Below, piece after piece: positions 7,924 through 17,668 of a stretch of DNA of 64,000 nucleotides (within the stretch, counting starts at the first letter, position 1; each line of letters opens with the position of its first letter). The stretch is from Clostridium putrefaciens (lineage in GTDB: Bacteria; Bacillota; Clostridia; Clostridiales; Clostridiaceae), in the NCBI RefSeq assembly GCF_900461105.1, contig NZ_UFWZ01000001.1:2046001-2110000 (forward strand), read 5' to 3'. Position numbers and translations under genes: made by a program. Under the pieces are notes generated by a model, which ran no database searches, was not told where the DNA came from, and worked only from the letters and a program-made list of their open reading frames with translations.

Positions 7924-9066
7924 TTACACAAACCTTTTTAAATTCTCATCTCTTTTAAACTCTATTATCCCAATTATAAAAAACAAAAATGCAAACGCTA
8001 TAGTTACCCATATGTAAGATTGAACTTCCCATAATGTCATCCCATGTTGGAGGTCTTCTACTGCTTTTAAAACCCAAGTTTGTGGGAATATATTAGCAAA
8101 ACTTTGTAAAAACTTTGGCATGAATTCGATAGGCCATAAACACCCTGAAAGCATACATGTTGGCAATATAAAAATGTTAGAGATTTGTGATGACTGAGCT
8201 GTACTTTTTGAAAATGCCGCCATTATTATTCCAAATCCTATTGAAACTAATCCAAAACTAACTAAAATTATAATTAAAGTTCCAATATTGATATAAAAGT
8301 TTAACTTAAAAATTCCTATTGAAATAATTAATATTACAGCTATTTGCATTAAAATTATAAGTAAACTAGCTAATACATTACTAAACACATATTGCACTTT
8401 ACTTATAGGTGAACAAAATATTCTAAAGTAAGTTCTATTCTCTTTATCTTTTATGATACAATTAGCAGTTACACTTGATCCTAGCATCATAAATAGCATT
8501 AGATATCCTATACTACTTTTAGTGACTCCTTTATTTATACTTTCATCATTTAGTTTTATACTATTAAGTTTTAACTTTTGATCCTTATATCCGCTATAAA
8601 TTTTATCAAACATTTCTTTATCACCTTCAGAGACTTTAGATATATCTGTTAGATTTGAGATATAATAATTAAGATCATTTTCAATCCATGCTGTTATTTC
8701 TTTTCCTTGCATGGTAACTATTTTTATACTGTCAAATTTATTGTTATAAATACTATCACTAAAGTCACCAGGTATAACTAAAGCGCAATCTACTACATTA
8801 TTAGAAACTAAATTGTTTATATCCTCTTGTTTTAGATCAATTATTTCAAACTTTTTATTTGTACTTATAGTATTTATCATGTCTTTTGAAATATGTCCAA
8901 TATCTAAATTACATATACCAACTTTAATCGTTGTCCCTTTTGTTGTATTAAAAACTAAAGCAACAAAAACTCCTATTATAGGAAGTAATAAAAAGGTTAT
9001 TATATTAGATTTTTTCCTAAAGGATTGTTTCAATATTCTTCTTGAAATCTTAAATATACTTACCAC
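7924..9066 (-). CDS. sagI: ABC-2 type permease, SagI position of the clostridiolysin S-type operon
   Basis: The protein has an N-terminal membrane helix, a large extracytoplasmic domain (about residues 45-180) and five C-terminal helices (SIGYLMLFMMLGSSVTANC and onward), the ABC-2 permease fold. It overlaps the preceding permease gene by 17 bases. With that permease and the ATPase it would export the mature modified peptide. It is the last gene of the nine-gene operon and ends about 150 bases before the next gene. No clear terminator was seen, only an AT-rich stretch with a T8 tract near 7855. Confidence 0.88.
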   Translation of the reverse strand: MVSIFKISRRILKQSFRKKSNIITFLLLPIIGVFVALVFNTTKGTTIKVGICNLDIGHISKDMINTISTNKKFEIIDLKQEDINNLVSNNVVDCALVIPGDFSDSIYNNKFDSIKIVTMQGKEITAWIENDLNYYISNLTDISKVSEGDKEMFDKIYSGYKDQKLKLNSIKLNDESINKGVTKSSIGYLMLFMMLGSSVTANCIIKDKENRTYFRIFCSPISKVQYVFSNVLASLLIILMQIAVILIISIGIFKLNFYINIGTLIIILVSFGLVSIGFGIIMAAFSKSTAQSSQISNIFILPTCMLSGCLWPIEFMPKFLQSFANIFPQTWVLKAVEDLQHGMTLWEVQSYIWVTIAFAFLFFIIGIIEFKRDENLKRFV

Positions 9067-10195
9067 TTATCTTCCCTCCTCTTTTACTAAAAAGTATAGG
9101 AATAACAATAAATACTAATGCGGTAATCAAATTTATTGATATAGCCTTTCCTACTGTACTAAAGTTATTTTCATATATAATCTGAAATATTGACTTATTA
9201 GTCCATCTTATTGGTGATATTTTAGATAAAGAATTTAAAAGATTATTATTAAATGCATTAAGAGGAATGTATCCTCCCCCTAAAAATACCATAAGAGGTA
9301 TTAAGATATTAGTAATTATACTTGCAGTACTTGGGTTTCTAAATATATATGAAGATCCTACCCCAATACAAACAGACATAATTACCATTGTAAATGAAAC
9401 TAATAATACTACCCAAATATTATCACCCCAATTACTTCCTATGATATATTTGCTGCATAAAAATACCATGATTACCTGAAAGGACGTAGCTATAGTTCCC
9501 CCTACAACCTTACCTATCATAAATTGTAATCTACTTGCTGAGCTTACATAAATTCTATTTTTAGTTTTAGTAACATTTTCTCTAAGCATGGACATAATGC
9601 CAGTTGAACATCCATATAAAATGGTCATAGTAAACATGGATATGGCATAATAATCTATAGACCTTGGCATTTTATTATTTGCAACAGACTGAATCTTTAC
9701 AAAGTTCAACTCTCCGCTATCCTCTGTTATTTTTTCTATAGCTAAAGGATTATCAATATAAACTTCTTCAAGCAAATTATATTTTTCAACAAAAGTATTG
9801 ACCAAGGATTCTACTAAAGTAGCATTAAAATCTCTAATATTATTACTGTTAAGTTCTATTGTATCTTCAGTATCTACTTTTATATAACAATCGACCTTAC
9901 CATTTTTAATAGACTCTTTAGCTTCATCTTCATTATCTATTTTAATAAAGATAACATCCATATTCTTTTCTATTTCCTTACCAAACTTCTCAAATTCTTC
10001 TCCTACTTTTAATTCATCTTTTATTAAATACAACACTTTCACTTTAGATATTGAATCAGATGCAGAAAAACTTTGCGATAAAGCACTACCAAGTATTAAT
10101 ATCATAATAATAGGAAATATAGTCATCATAAACATACTTTTTTTATCTCTTATTATATGCTTTATTTCTTTAATTATTATATTTAAAAGTATCAT
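9050..10195 (-). CDS. sagH: ABC-2 type permease, SagH position
   Basis: The protein shares the ABC-2 architecture of its neighbour: MLLNIIIKEIKHIIRDKKSMFMM-type start, a long external loop and a C-terminal bundle ending FLGGGYIPLNAF and a last helix. It lies 9 bases behind the ATPase gene and overlaps the next permease gene, typical of a translationally coupled exporter. Sequence features (YYAISMFTMTILYG, LGGGYIPL) recur in the second ABC exporter at 31604-32734, so the two sets are paralogues. Confidence 0.88.
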   Translation of the reverse strand: MILLNIIIKEIKHIIRDKKSMFMMTIFPIIMILILGSALSQSFSASDSISKVKVLYLIKDELKVGEEFEKFGKEIEKNMDVIFIKIDNEDEAKESIKNGKVDCYIKVDTEDTIELNSNNIRDFNATLVESLVNTFVEKYNLLEEVYIDNPLAIEKITEDSGELNFVKIQSVANNKMPRSIDYYAISMFTMTILYGCSTGIMSMLRENVTKTKNRIYVSSASRLQFMIGKVVGGTIATSFQVIMVFLCSKYIIGSNWGDNIWVVLLVSFTMVIMSVCIGVGSSYIFRNPSTASIITNILIPLMVFLGGGYIPLNAFNNNLLNSLSKISPIRWTNKSIFQIIYENNFSTVGKAISINLITALVFIVIPILFSKRGGKISGKYI

Positions 10196-10204
10196 ACTAC
10201 ACCT

Positions 10205-11140
10205 CTAATCCCTTAAATTTCTCCCAGTAAGATTAAGGAATACAGTTTCTAAATCCATTCCTTTATTCTCTAAATTGTTTATATGTATATGATTTTGGTT
10301 AAAATAAACTATTATTTGATCTAAGTTATTTATTCTTGTATTTGTATTAATGATTACAGTGTTTTTGTCTATAGCAACCTTCAACACTCCATTTATCTTT
10401 TCTATTTCATCCACATTAACTTCATTTACTGAGTTTACTGTAATTAAAATGGAACTTGTTTCTAAATTATTTTGTTTTAATTCTTCCTTCGTACCTTCAA
10501 TAATCAATTTTCCATTGTCAATGATTCCTATCCTTGTGCAAATAGATTCAACTTCCTCCATATAATGACTTGTATAAATAATAGTACAACCCATTTTATT
10601 TAATTTCTTAATGGAGTCTAGTATATGATTTCTTGATTGAGGGTCTATTCCTACAGTAGGCTCGTCCATTATCATCAATTTAGGCCTATGAACTAATGCA
10701 CAGGCTATATTAAGCCGTCTCTTCATTCCGCCAGAAAACTTAGACGGTAATTCTTTCGCTCTGTCTTTTAATCCTACAAATTCTAATGCTTCTTCTGATC
10801 TTTGTTTAAGTTCTTTTCCTCTAATGTTATAAAGGCTTCCAAAAAAGGCCACATTCTCATACGCTGTTAAATCATCATATATTGCTATATCTTGTGGAAC
10901 TACTCCTATGTTATACCTTATGTTCTTTGAATTTTTATTTATATCTTCACCTAAAATAGTTATAGTTCCAGAGTTTGGAGTTAAAAGCCCGCATATCATA
11001 TTTATAGCTGTACTTTTACCAGCACCATTGGGTCCAAGGAGTCCATAAATTTCACCTTCTTTTATATTAAAACTTATATTATCAACAGCAATTACATTAT
11101 CAAACTTTCTAACCAGGTTTTTAATTTCTAATATATTCAC
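10205..11140 (-). CDS. sagG: ABC transporter ATPase, SagG position
   Basis: This is the ATPase of the exporter. It has Walker A GPNGAGKST, Q-loop GVVPQDIAIYDDLTAYEN, signature SGGMKRRLN and Walker B LMIMDEPTVGIDP, with a C-terminal extension ending LNLTGRNLRD. The frame stays open to 11194, but the best start is the GTG at 11140, with GGGG eight bases upstream, giving about 311 residues. That start also removes the overlap with sagF. About half of the residues match the ATPase at 32739-33485 by eye, including the LTG(R/K)xLRD tail. Confidence 0.9.
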   Translation of the reverse strand: MNILEIKNLVRKFDNVIAVDNISFNIKEGEIYGLLGPNGAGKSTAINMICGLLTPNSGTITILGEDINKNSKNIRYNIGVVPQDIAIYDDLTAYENVAFFGSLYNIRGKELKQRSEEALEFVGLKDRAKELPSKFSGGMKRRLNIACALVHRPKLMIMDEPTVGIDPQSRNHILDSIKKLNKMGCTIIYTSHYMEEVESICTRIGIIDNGKLIIEGTKEELKQNNLETSSILITVNSVNEVNVDEIEKINGVLKVAIDKNTVIINTNTRINNLDQIIVYFNQNHIHINNLENKGMDLETVFLNLTGRNLRD

Positions 11141-11175
11141 GCCTAAGTCCCCTTTCATATAAATAAAAAACAGCT

Positions 11176-11904
11176 CTAATGTTTGAATACCCAAAAACTA
11201 GTGCTTAAAAAATAGATAATAATAGGTATAACAAGGCTTCCCGTATAACCTAGAACTAATCCATTCGTGAAAAACAATACAAGGTTCCAAATTCCAAAAA
11301 TTACTGCCTGCTCTTTAGTTTTTACTACTAATAATTTACCTAAAGTAAATAGTACAGTTACAATTATTAATGCACTTATAAATGGCATATAAAGATTTAT
11401 AGTTAAAGTTTTCATAAGTATTCCGTAAAAGAATATACTTTCTAATACCACAATATAACAAGGTCTTATTATAGCTGTATACATTGGATATTTCTCATCA
11501 AAAGGTATCCAATGTACATTACTTATAGTTTTTCTGATATTACTTTTTAATAATATCTCTATAACTAAAACTCCTATTAGCATCGTAATCTCAATTAAAA
11601 CAATAAACACCATTAACATTAAAAATATTCCATACCATAGTTTGTTTAATGAAAATAAACTATCTATATTAATGTTAAAATAACTTGCAAGTAGTTTAAT
11701 ATCAACTATTCCAAATAACACAAAATATGTTGCATTCATGATTTCTAAATATGTGTCCTTTTCTATATTAAGCCATCCACAAACATAAACAGAGCTTTTT
11801 TTAAATAACTTCATTTTTCTAATGGGTATCTTGTAAATTATTGCCCACAAAAGAGTAAGTATAAGTGATAATAATATTATTATGTATGATCTATAATATT
11901 GCAT
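11176..11904 (-). CDS. sagF: SagF-like membrane protein
   Basis: The 242-residue protein has about six or seven hydrophobic segments and no recognised catalytic motif. It is assigned by position between the CPBP protease and the ATPase, exactly where SagF lies in streptolysin S operons. SagF is required for toxin production but its role is unknown. It starts six bases after sagE. The sequence itself diverges too much to judge homology by eye. Confidence 0.65.
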   Translation of the reverse strand: MQYYRSYIIILLSLILTLLWAIIYKIPIRKMKLFKKSSVYVCGWLNIEKDTYLEIMNATYFVLFGIVDIKLLASYFNINIDSLFSLNKLWYGIFLMLMVFIVLIEITMLIGVLVIEILLKSNIRKTISNVHWIPFDEKYPMYTAIIRPCYIVVLESIFFYGILMKTLTINLYMPFISALIIVTVLFTLGKLLVVKTKEQAVIFGIWNLVLFFTNGLVLGYTGSLVIPIIIYFLSTSFWVFKH

Positions 11905-11910
11905 TTTACT

Positions 11911-12561
11911 TTATCCTCTATCTTTCATAAGTATCACACCATTTTGTACACAGTGCGCAATAACAGGTATTATTACACAGTTACCACTAAAATAAAATAA
12001 ACATCCATATATAATACCAGAAACAAACTTTTGTATTAATACCTTTTTACCTAAAAAAATATGATTCATAGCATATACAAACCCTGTAATTATAATAACT
12101 ATCATTGCATTTATTTTAAATTCCTTAATCAATATACTAAACCATATTTGCCTAAAAATCATTTCTTCTAAAAGTGCAACAATTACACTAAGTCCAATTA
12201 CTTTAATAGTAGATCTTTTCCATGTTGTTATGAGTGTTATACCACTTACACTCTTCCCACTTAAACATATTATTATGTAAGATATTAATACCTCTATAAT
12301 TAATATAACTAATACAGAAACAAGCCCCAATAAGTACCAATAGCTTTGTTTAGGCAATTCAACTATAAGAAGGTCTATCTTAAATATAGCTGATAAAAAT
12401 ATAACTATACTTAATACCACTGCTAACATTTTTAAGAACTTATCCATACTATAATCTATAACACCTTTATTTATTATGTACATAATAGTTTGCGCACACA
12501 TTACAGGACTTAGCGTTACAAGTAATATAAGTATATTAAGGCATAGGATGTGGGTACTCAT
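11911..12561 (-). CDS. sagE: CPBP-family intramembrane metalloprotease, SagE position
   Basis: This polytopic CAAX/ABI-type protease has the catalytic EEMIFRQIWF motif in one helix, then MNHIFLG and PVIAHCVQNGV, which supply the second and third conserved motifs (Glu-Glu, His/Asn, His). In streptolysin S systems SagE is proposed to remove the leader of the modified precursor and to give self-immunity. The ATG at 12561 follows GGGGGAG and overlaps the end of sagD by 26 bases, so the two are translationally coupled. Length 216 residues. Confidence 0.88.
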   Translation of the reverse strand: MSTHILCLNILILLVTLSPVMCAQTIMYIINKGVIDYSMDKFLKMLAVVLSIVIFLSAIFKIDLLIVELPKQSYWYLLGLVSVLVILIIEVLISYIIICLSGKSVSGITLITTWKRSTIKVIGLSVIVALLEEMIFRQIWFSILIKEFKINAMIVIIITGFVYAMNHIFLGKKVLIQKFVSGIIYGCLFYFSGNCVIIPVIAHCVQNGVILMKDRG

Positions 12562-13912
12562 TTTTTACTCCCCCGTATTCTAATATCCTAGGATGATTTG
12601 CAAAAGGAAATTCTGGTATACACATCTCTAGTATTTCAGGAATTAAAACTCTTGATACATACCACCCTTTTTCTCTAGCCTCTGGTGGTGTTACATCCAT
12701 ATAAACAGCATATTCACTTAACTTTGATAAATACTTTATCAAATGGTTAAGCTGACTATCTTCACTTAAATCTTCTATAGTATTGATTTTTGAAAGTAAT
12801 ATTTCTCCTTCTATTAAACTATCTATAAGTTCATCTTTTTCTTCCATCTTATCACTAGCACTATAATATAAAACATTCATATCTAAATCTAAAAATTTAG
12901 GATCATCACCTAATACATACTTAAGTTTTTCTCTACTATAAATAGCACTGTAATATCCTCCATAGGATATTGCTGCTGCTTCCATTATTGCTCTTACCAT
13001 ACCATTTTTAGTATCGAAGTCTCCTTGTACACCATAAACTAAGTATGGCATTTTTTTATCCTTACGTTTTAAAAACACTCCAAATATAGGTAGCGGAAGT
13101 TCAGGTAAAGTATTATACATTGGAATAATTTCATAAGGCGAATTTTCATCAAGTTTTACACTTTCTAGTACCCTTTTAACATTTTCATCATCTATCTTTA
13201 CTAAAGGACATTTTCGTTTTGTATACCAATTAATTATAAATGCATCTATTTGAATATACTCTACTAATGCATTAATCAGCGACTTTTTTAATGACTTATG
13301 CGCTGCTGTTCCTGTACTAAATGATGGTATAAATGATTTCTCTGACTTTTTAATATTACTTTGATATCCTACAAACATCATTTTAGCTGGAACCCATATA
13401 TTTTCCTTTGGATTAAACAGTGATGCGCATTTTATCCAACCTATTACATCGTCCTCTGTAATCTTTTCTGAGTGTATATCCATTCCATATTCAAACGACT
13501 GTTTTATTTGATCTTTTGTGAACACATCCATATATTTAATTGGCATAGTCTTACCAAGTTTACTTACTTCTTTATAGCTTGCATAAAATATATCTTCTTC
13601 TACTAATTTTGGTGCTACCATAGTTGAATATCTTTCTATGCTCTCACCAGTATATTTAATTAAAGCTTCCTCATAATATGTACCATAACCAATAATATGA
13701 TACTGAACGTCCATATTAGGGTTATCGATAAGTTGTTTATGGTAATTAGGCATATTACCAGTAATACTCTTTAAACATACTCCATCATTGAAATTAACCA
13801 AAGGCATTACTGTTGATTTCATAATTCCTGTTTGATTACCTGCTAATCCATGAAAGTTTTCGAATATATTGTTAAAACTAGGATAAAACTTAATCATATC
13901 TTTTGCTTCCAT
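12536..13912 (-). CDS. sagD: YcaO-domain cyclodehydratase, SagD-like
   Basis: The 458-residue YcaO enzyme uses ATP to cyclise Cys, Ser and Thr of the precursor into azolines, working with SagC. The family blocks SFSTGTAAHKSLKKSLINALVEYIQIDAF and the C-terminal PHPMP are visible. The latter is the PxPxP tail that is a hallmark of azoline-forming YcaO proteins. It follows sagC by 15 bases and overlaps sagE. The start at 13912 has GAGG 11 bases upstream; M6 is an alternative start. Confidence 0.93.
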   Translation of the reverse strand: MEAKDMIKFYPSFNNIFENFHGLAGNQTGIMKSTVMPLVNFNDGVCLKSITGNMPNYHKQLIDNPNMDVQYHIIGYGTYYEEALIKYTGESIERYSTMVAPKLVEEDIFYASYKEVSKLGKTMPIKYMDVFTKDQIKQSFEYGMDIHSEKITEDDVIGWIKCASLFNPKENIWVPAKMMFVGYQSNIKKSEKSFIPSFSTGTAAHKSLKKSLINALVEYIQIDAFIINWYTKRKCPLVKIDDENVKRVLESVKLDENSPYEIIPMYNTLPELPLPIFGVFLKRKDKKMPYLVYGVQGDFDTKNGMVRAIMEAAAISYGGYYSAIYSREKLKYVLGDDPKFLDLDMNVLYYSASDKMEEKDELIDSLIEGEILLSKINTIEDLSEDSQLNHLIKYLSKLSEYAVYMDVTPPEAREKGWYVSRVLIPEILEMCIPEFPFANHPRILEYGGVKNEYPHPMP

Positions 13913-13927
13913 CTATCTTTCAACCTC

Positions 13928-15019
13928 TTATTTCATAATTTTACTTACTATATCATCAACTATCCTTCTTGAGGATATATTCATCTCTGCAAAGTCGGCT
14001 TTAGCTACCTTACCACAAGCAGGACAAAATGGTACCCTTAGAATGTCGTCTACTTGAATCTCTAAGCTTGGTACATATACACTTAATACTCTTCCTTCAA
14101 ACTTTGAAGCACCTAAATTGTTTATGAGGTAACCTTCTGAGATAACTATATTAGTTAGCATATTTAAAACAGGAATAATTCCTTTATTCTCCTCTTTAAC
14201 TTCAGCAATTTTGGTATTTACAAATTTATCATAAGATACATGATCTTCCATTCTAGACAAAGCCCTTTGCTCAAAGCATTCTATGCATCCTGTTTTAGAT
14301 GGATTAATAGTAAAAGCTGTTATAAATGGACCATCTATAAAGGAAACCACAACACTCTTTTCTAATGCTAAAGCAATTCTATTAATGTTTCGTAATAAAG
14401 ATATTTTTGCACGATGCATGCATACTAATATTGTAGAATATGATTCTAGATCCCTTTTCAACTTATCTATAATCGAAATAGTTTTAAAAGCATCAATTTT
14501 TGTAGTTAAATCACTGGTAGCTATCTCCTTATATAATTCATCAGAAATAAGGTCAAGTTTAAGTTCCATGGCCTCACTTAAATGTACTGCTGTCTTTTTA
14601 CAATACTCGCTATCTGATATAAAGATAACCTTTCTATTTGGTTCTATAAAAGCTTTATTATTGTCAGGTCTAACATAATACTTATAATCTCCAAGTAGTG
14701 ATTGAACGACTTGAGTAGATGTTCTTCTTTCTTCCTCAGTGCATACCATTCCAGCAGAAGTTAATCCATCTAAAAGTGACTTTATGTTATTTTTATCATC
14801 CTTTGATATATCATAATCCTCTATATCATCCTTAATAATACTGTTAGCTAATTGCATTTTCATAAATATATCCCTGATACAAATTTTAAATCCTTCTGTT
14901 TGCCCATTCAAATCTAAAACTGCTTCATTATAATTCCATATACCTATTCGTAACCTTATTTCATCAGAACCATTATCAAATATTCTTAAATTCTCGTTTA
15001 TAGTAAATCTCTTGTTCAT
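13928..15019 (-). CDS. sagC: E1-like/ocin-ThiF partner of the cyclodehydratase, SagC-like
   Basis: SagC proteins bind the leader peptide and present the precursor to SagD. The 363-residue protein has an N-terminal winged-helix-like precursor-recognition region, a Rossmann-like middle and two zinc-binding Cys pairs: GCIECFEQRAL (about residues 245-255) and PFCPACGK near residue 330. SagC-type E1 homologues keep the zinc site but lack E1 adenylation activity. Positioned between sagB and sagD with 4-base and 8-base gaps. Confidence 0.88.
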   Translation of the reverse strand: MNKRFTINENLRIFDNGSDEIRLRIGIWNYNEAVLDLNGQTEGFKICIRDIFMKMQLANSIIKDDIEDYDISKDDKNNIKSLLDGLTSAGMVCTEEERRTSTQVVQSLLGDYKYYVRPDNNKAFIEPNRKVIFISDSEYCKKTAVHLSEAMELKLDLISDELYKEIATSDLTTKIDAFKTISIIDKLKRDLESYSTILVCMHRAKISLLRNINRIALALEKSVVVSFIDGPFITAFTINPSKTGCIECFEQRALSRMEDHVSYDKFVNTKIAEVKEENKGIIPVLNMLTNIVISEGYLINNLGASKFEGRVLSVYVPSLEIQVDDILRVPFCPACGKVAKADFAEMNISSRRIVDDIVSKIMK

Positions 15020-15023
15020 GTAT

Positions 15024-15986
15024 TTAATCAGCCTCTTTTCCTATAACTGTTGTATGTATAACATGTTTCGTTACTCCATCTACTTTTAATACCTTTTCTA
15101 TATGTTGTTTTTCAAATCCACCTATATCACAGGAACCATAACCTAATGCTGTAGAAGTGAGCTGAATATTTTGAGCTGTTTCACCAGCTTCAATAAATCC
15201 ATACGCCATACCAGCATCTCCATATTTTCTTGTATTAACATACATATTATAAACATAAAAGAAAATAAGATTTAAAGAGTTTGCCTTAATTCCACCAAAC
15301 TCAGCGTAATTATATGCTTCATCTTTTTCAATTCCTATCTTTATTGGCTTAAGTGAATGTGAGTATGGATAATATAAATAAATTCCATCTTCGATTCCCT
15401 TTACCTCATGAACTAAAACATATAATTCAATTGGATATAATCCACCACCTGAAGGTGCATTTTTTAATTTTATACTATCAGGCCCAGCTGGTATGCCCGT
15501 TATATGTTCTTCCCCTGAAACCCCTTGTGCATAATATAGTATAGAAGATAATTCTGCCTCTGACATGATATTTTCCGAGTAACTTCTAATACTTCTTCTT
15601 TGTTTAATAGTCATTCCTAAAGGAGCTTTTATATTTTTAGGTTGTGATAAAAATACCACATTGCTAATTTCTTCTCCTTTTTCCTTATTGGCACCAGTTA
15701 TAGCTGCTGGAGCTTGAAAGAAACTAGATAAGCCTGCTCTAAATCCTATGTAATTATTGCTTGTTCTAAAATTTAATAAGTATTCCTCACTAGTAAATCT
15801 ATTGTTTCTAGAAAACAAGCTTCCTTTTATAACCATATCAGGCGTTCTTAATACTGTAGAATCAGCATAAGGTGTTATAGCGCAATATTGAGTATTAAAT
15901 GATAATAAGTCACTCTCATACGGATATTGATTCTCATATGAATTTACTTCTTTATCTTTTTGCTCTTTCTTGCTTCTACCCTTCAT
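15024..15986 (-). CDS. sagB: FMN-dependent azoline dehydrogenase, SagB/ThcOx family
   Basis: SagB oxidises azolines to thiazoles and oxazoles with FMN. The 320-residue protein has the nitroreductase-like core: IKQRRSIRSYSENIMSEAELSSILYYAQG, the PSGGGLYPIELYVL motif shared by SagB/ThcOx enzymes, and a C-terminal EAGETAQNIQLTSTALGYG segment. An ATG at 15986 follows GAGGGG. It is separated from the precursor gene by an intercistronic terminator, so it should be made at lower levels than the precursor. Confidence 0.93.
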   Translation of the reverse strand: MKGRSKKEQKDKEVNSYENQYPYESDLLSFNTQYCAITPYADSTVLRTPDMVIKGSLFSRNNRFTSEEYLLNFRTSNNYIGFRAGLSSFFQAPAAITGANKEKGEEISNVVFLSQPKNIKAPLGMTIKQRRSIRSYSENIMSEAELSSILYYAQGVSGEEHITGIPAGPDSIKLKNAPSGGGLYPIELYVLVHEVKGIEDGIYLYYPYSHSLKPIKIGIEKDEAYNYAEFGGIKANSLNLIFFYVYNMYVNTRKYGDAGMAYGFIEAGETAQNIQLTSTALGYGSCDIGGFEKQHIEKVLKVDGVTKHVIHTTVIGKEAD

Positions 15987-16004
15987 TTAAACTACCCCTC
16001 TTTT

Positions 16005-16045
16005 AAAAAGATCCATAACCTAAAATTTAAATTATGGATCTTTTA
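16005..16045 (-). terminator. Intercistronic attenuator between sagA and sagB
   Basis: On the minus strand AAAAGATCCATAAT pairs with TTATGGATCTTTT around TTTAAATTTTAGG. It lies 37 bases after the precursor stop and before the sagB ribosome site. A partial terminator here would keep precursor mRNA abundant relative to the enzymes, the arrangement known for streptolysin S operons. Confidence 0.8.
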
Positions 16046-16081
16046 CTTTTTTTGTATTTAATTTTATAAGTTTAGACTGTA

Positions 16082-16243
16082 TTATGGTTTAAATGTTGTT
16101 GCTCCGCCTGTAGCTGTACCACCTGCAGATGCATTTATCGCTAAACAACAACAACAACAACATGTGCAACATGCTCCTGGGGCAACAGTTACTTTCTCAG
16201 TATTATTGCAAGTATTAGCTAAATGTGAATTCATCTTTAACAT
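16082..16243 (-). CDS. sagA: Clostridiolysin S/streptolysin S-like precursor peptide, 53 residues
   Basis: A short gene encodes MLKMNSHLANTCNNTEKV as leader, then the conserved TVAPG junction and the core ACCTCCCCCCLAINAS followed by Gly/Thr/Ala repeats and TFKP. SagA and ClosA have the same MLK start, the VAPG box at the leader/core junction, a Cys cluster and a Gly/Ser/Thr tail. Cys and Thr residues are the expected azole sites. GGAGG lies eight bases before the ATG. Cleavage after the APG is predicted. Mature product would be a modified, probably cytolytic or antimicrobial, peptide; the activity is inferred from the family. Confidence 0.95.
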   Translation of the reverse strand: MLKMNSHLANTCNNTEKVTVAPGACCTCCCCCCLAINASAGGTATGGATTFKP

Positions 16244-16334
16244 TATAATATCCTCCTTCCGTTTTAAGTATAGTAATTTTTATATTTATGATTTCTATCG
16301 TGGATATGGTAATATATGCCTTGTCCACATTTAT

Positions 16335-16364
16335 ATTTTACCATATTAGTTCAATTTAAGTCAA
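16335..16364 (-). promoter_or_regulatory. Promoter of the sagA operon
   Basis: TTGACT (16359-16364) and TAAAAT (16335-16340) on the minus strand are 18 bases apart. They predict an untranslated leader of about 85-90 bases before sagA. Confidence 0.6.
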
Positions 16365-16434
16365 GTTCATCCTATATCCTCCATATCCCTATATATATTC
16401 CATGCTTTCAAGTTTACTTTAAATATATTTCCCT

Positions 16435-17373
16435 CTAATTTTTAGTTAACTTTAGCTTTCTTAAATGGCCATTTTTATCTGGATTCAAAATCACATATTC
16501 TGTGCATTTACTAGAACAAAATCCTTCATAAGTATTTTCACATTCTTTACAACATATGTGCTGATCATGACAAGCATCATTAGCACAATTTATATATCTA
16601 TCAGATGGTTTACCACAATGACTGCATTTTGATATAATAATATCTTCATTAGTATTATTGACTTTTACAGATATTCGTTCATCAAATACATAGCATTTTC
16701 CGTCAAACAACTTTCCTTTAACCTTCTCATCTTTACCATAGGTTACAATTCCACCTTCAAGTTGTCCTACATCTTTAAACCCTTTGTTTAAAAGCACTCC
16801 TGAAAGTTTCTCACATCTTATACCACCAGTACAATAAGTTATTATCTTTTTATCTTTATGCTGGCTTAAATTTTCATCTATCCACTTTGGGAACTCTTTA
16901 AATGCCTTAACGTCCGGTTTTATAGCATTTCTAAAATGTCCTATTTCATATTCATAGTCATTTCTTCCATCTATCACAATAACATTTTCATCTTGAAGTG
17001 TTTCACAAAACTCTTCTGGGCTTAAATATTTTCCTGTTATCTCATTTGGATTTACATCACTTTCAGTATTTAAAGTTATTATGCTCTTTCTTTCTCTTAC
17101 AAAAATCTTTTTAAAAGCATTTTTTTCTACCTCATCTATTTTAAATACCATATCTTTAAATCTACTATCATCCTTCATAACCTTCATATACTCTTCAATA
17201 GATTCTGTTTCACCAGAAACCGTACCATTTATCCCTTCACTAGCCACTAATATTCTACCCTTAATACCTAATGACTTACAAAATTCAAGGTGATGTTTTG
17301 CAAAATCTTCTACACTCTCTATGTTAATGAATTTATAATAAAGCAATACTCTATAATCTTTTTTATCTTCCAT
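16435..17373 (-). CDS. trhO: tRNA uridine hydroxylase, rhodanese family
   Basis: TrhO (YceA) hydroxylates U34 of certain tRNAs using prephenate-derived chemistry known for the family. An N-terminal acylphosphatase-like domain ([25 protein letters not shown]) is followed by a rhodanese domain with the active loop [13 protein letters not shown] (catalytic Cys near residue 180) and a C-terminal Cys-rich zinc-finger-like segment ([20 protein letters not shown]). Length 312 residues matches the family. Located downstream of the sag promoter region, unlinked functionally. Confidence 0.92.
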   Translation of the reverse strand: MEDKKDYRVLLYYKFINIESVEDFAKHHLEFCKSLGIKGRILVASEGINGTVSGETESIEEYMKVMKDDSRFKDMVFKIDEVEKNAFKKIFVRERKSIITLNTESDVNPNEITGKYLSPEEFCETLQDENVIVIDGRNDYEYEIGHFRNAIKPDVKAFKEFPKWIDENLSQHKDKKIITYCTGGIRCEKLSGVLLNKGFKDVGQLEGGIVTYGKDEKVKGKLFDGKCYVFDERISVKVNNTNEDIIISKCSHCGKPSDRYINCANDACHDQHICCKECENTYEGFCSSKCTEYVILNPDKNGHLRKLKLTKN

Positions 17374-17668
17374 ATATCATGTTCCTTCCTTAAAATAGTA
17401 TGAATTATAACTCCATACTCAAGTCTATTTAATATTATTTATTATATAGTATTCATTGTCTAATTGAAAGTAAATAATATAAATTATAATTTCTTTTACT
17501 GCATAAGTATCCTATTCTAAAATACACTGTATCTTTTCTACTTATTCCATTATATTTTCATATGAAAACTTGCTACCGAAAACAGAACTTACTATAAATT
17601 GTTTAAAATTCATGATATTATATACTTAAAGTTTAAGTTCTTTTTTATTTTTAAGGAGGTAGGATATA

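Noticed and set aside
11141..11194. Upstream extension of the sag ATPase
   Set aside because: It would overlap sagF and has no ribosome site; GTG at 11140 does.
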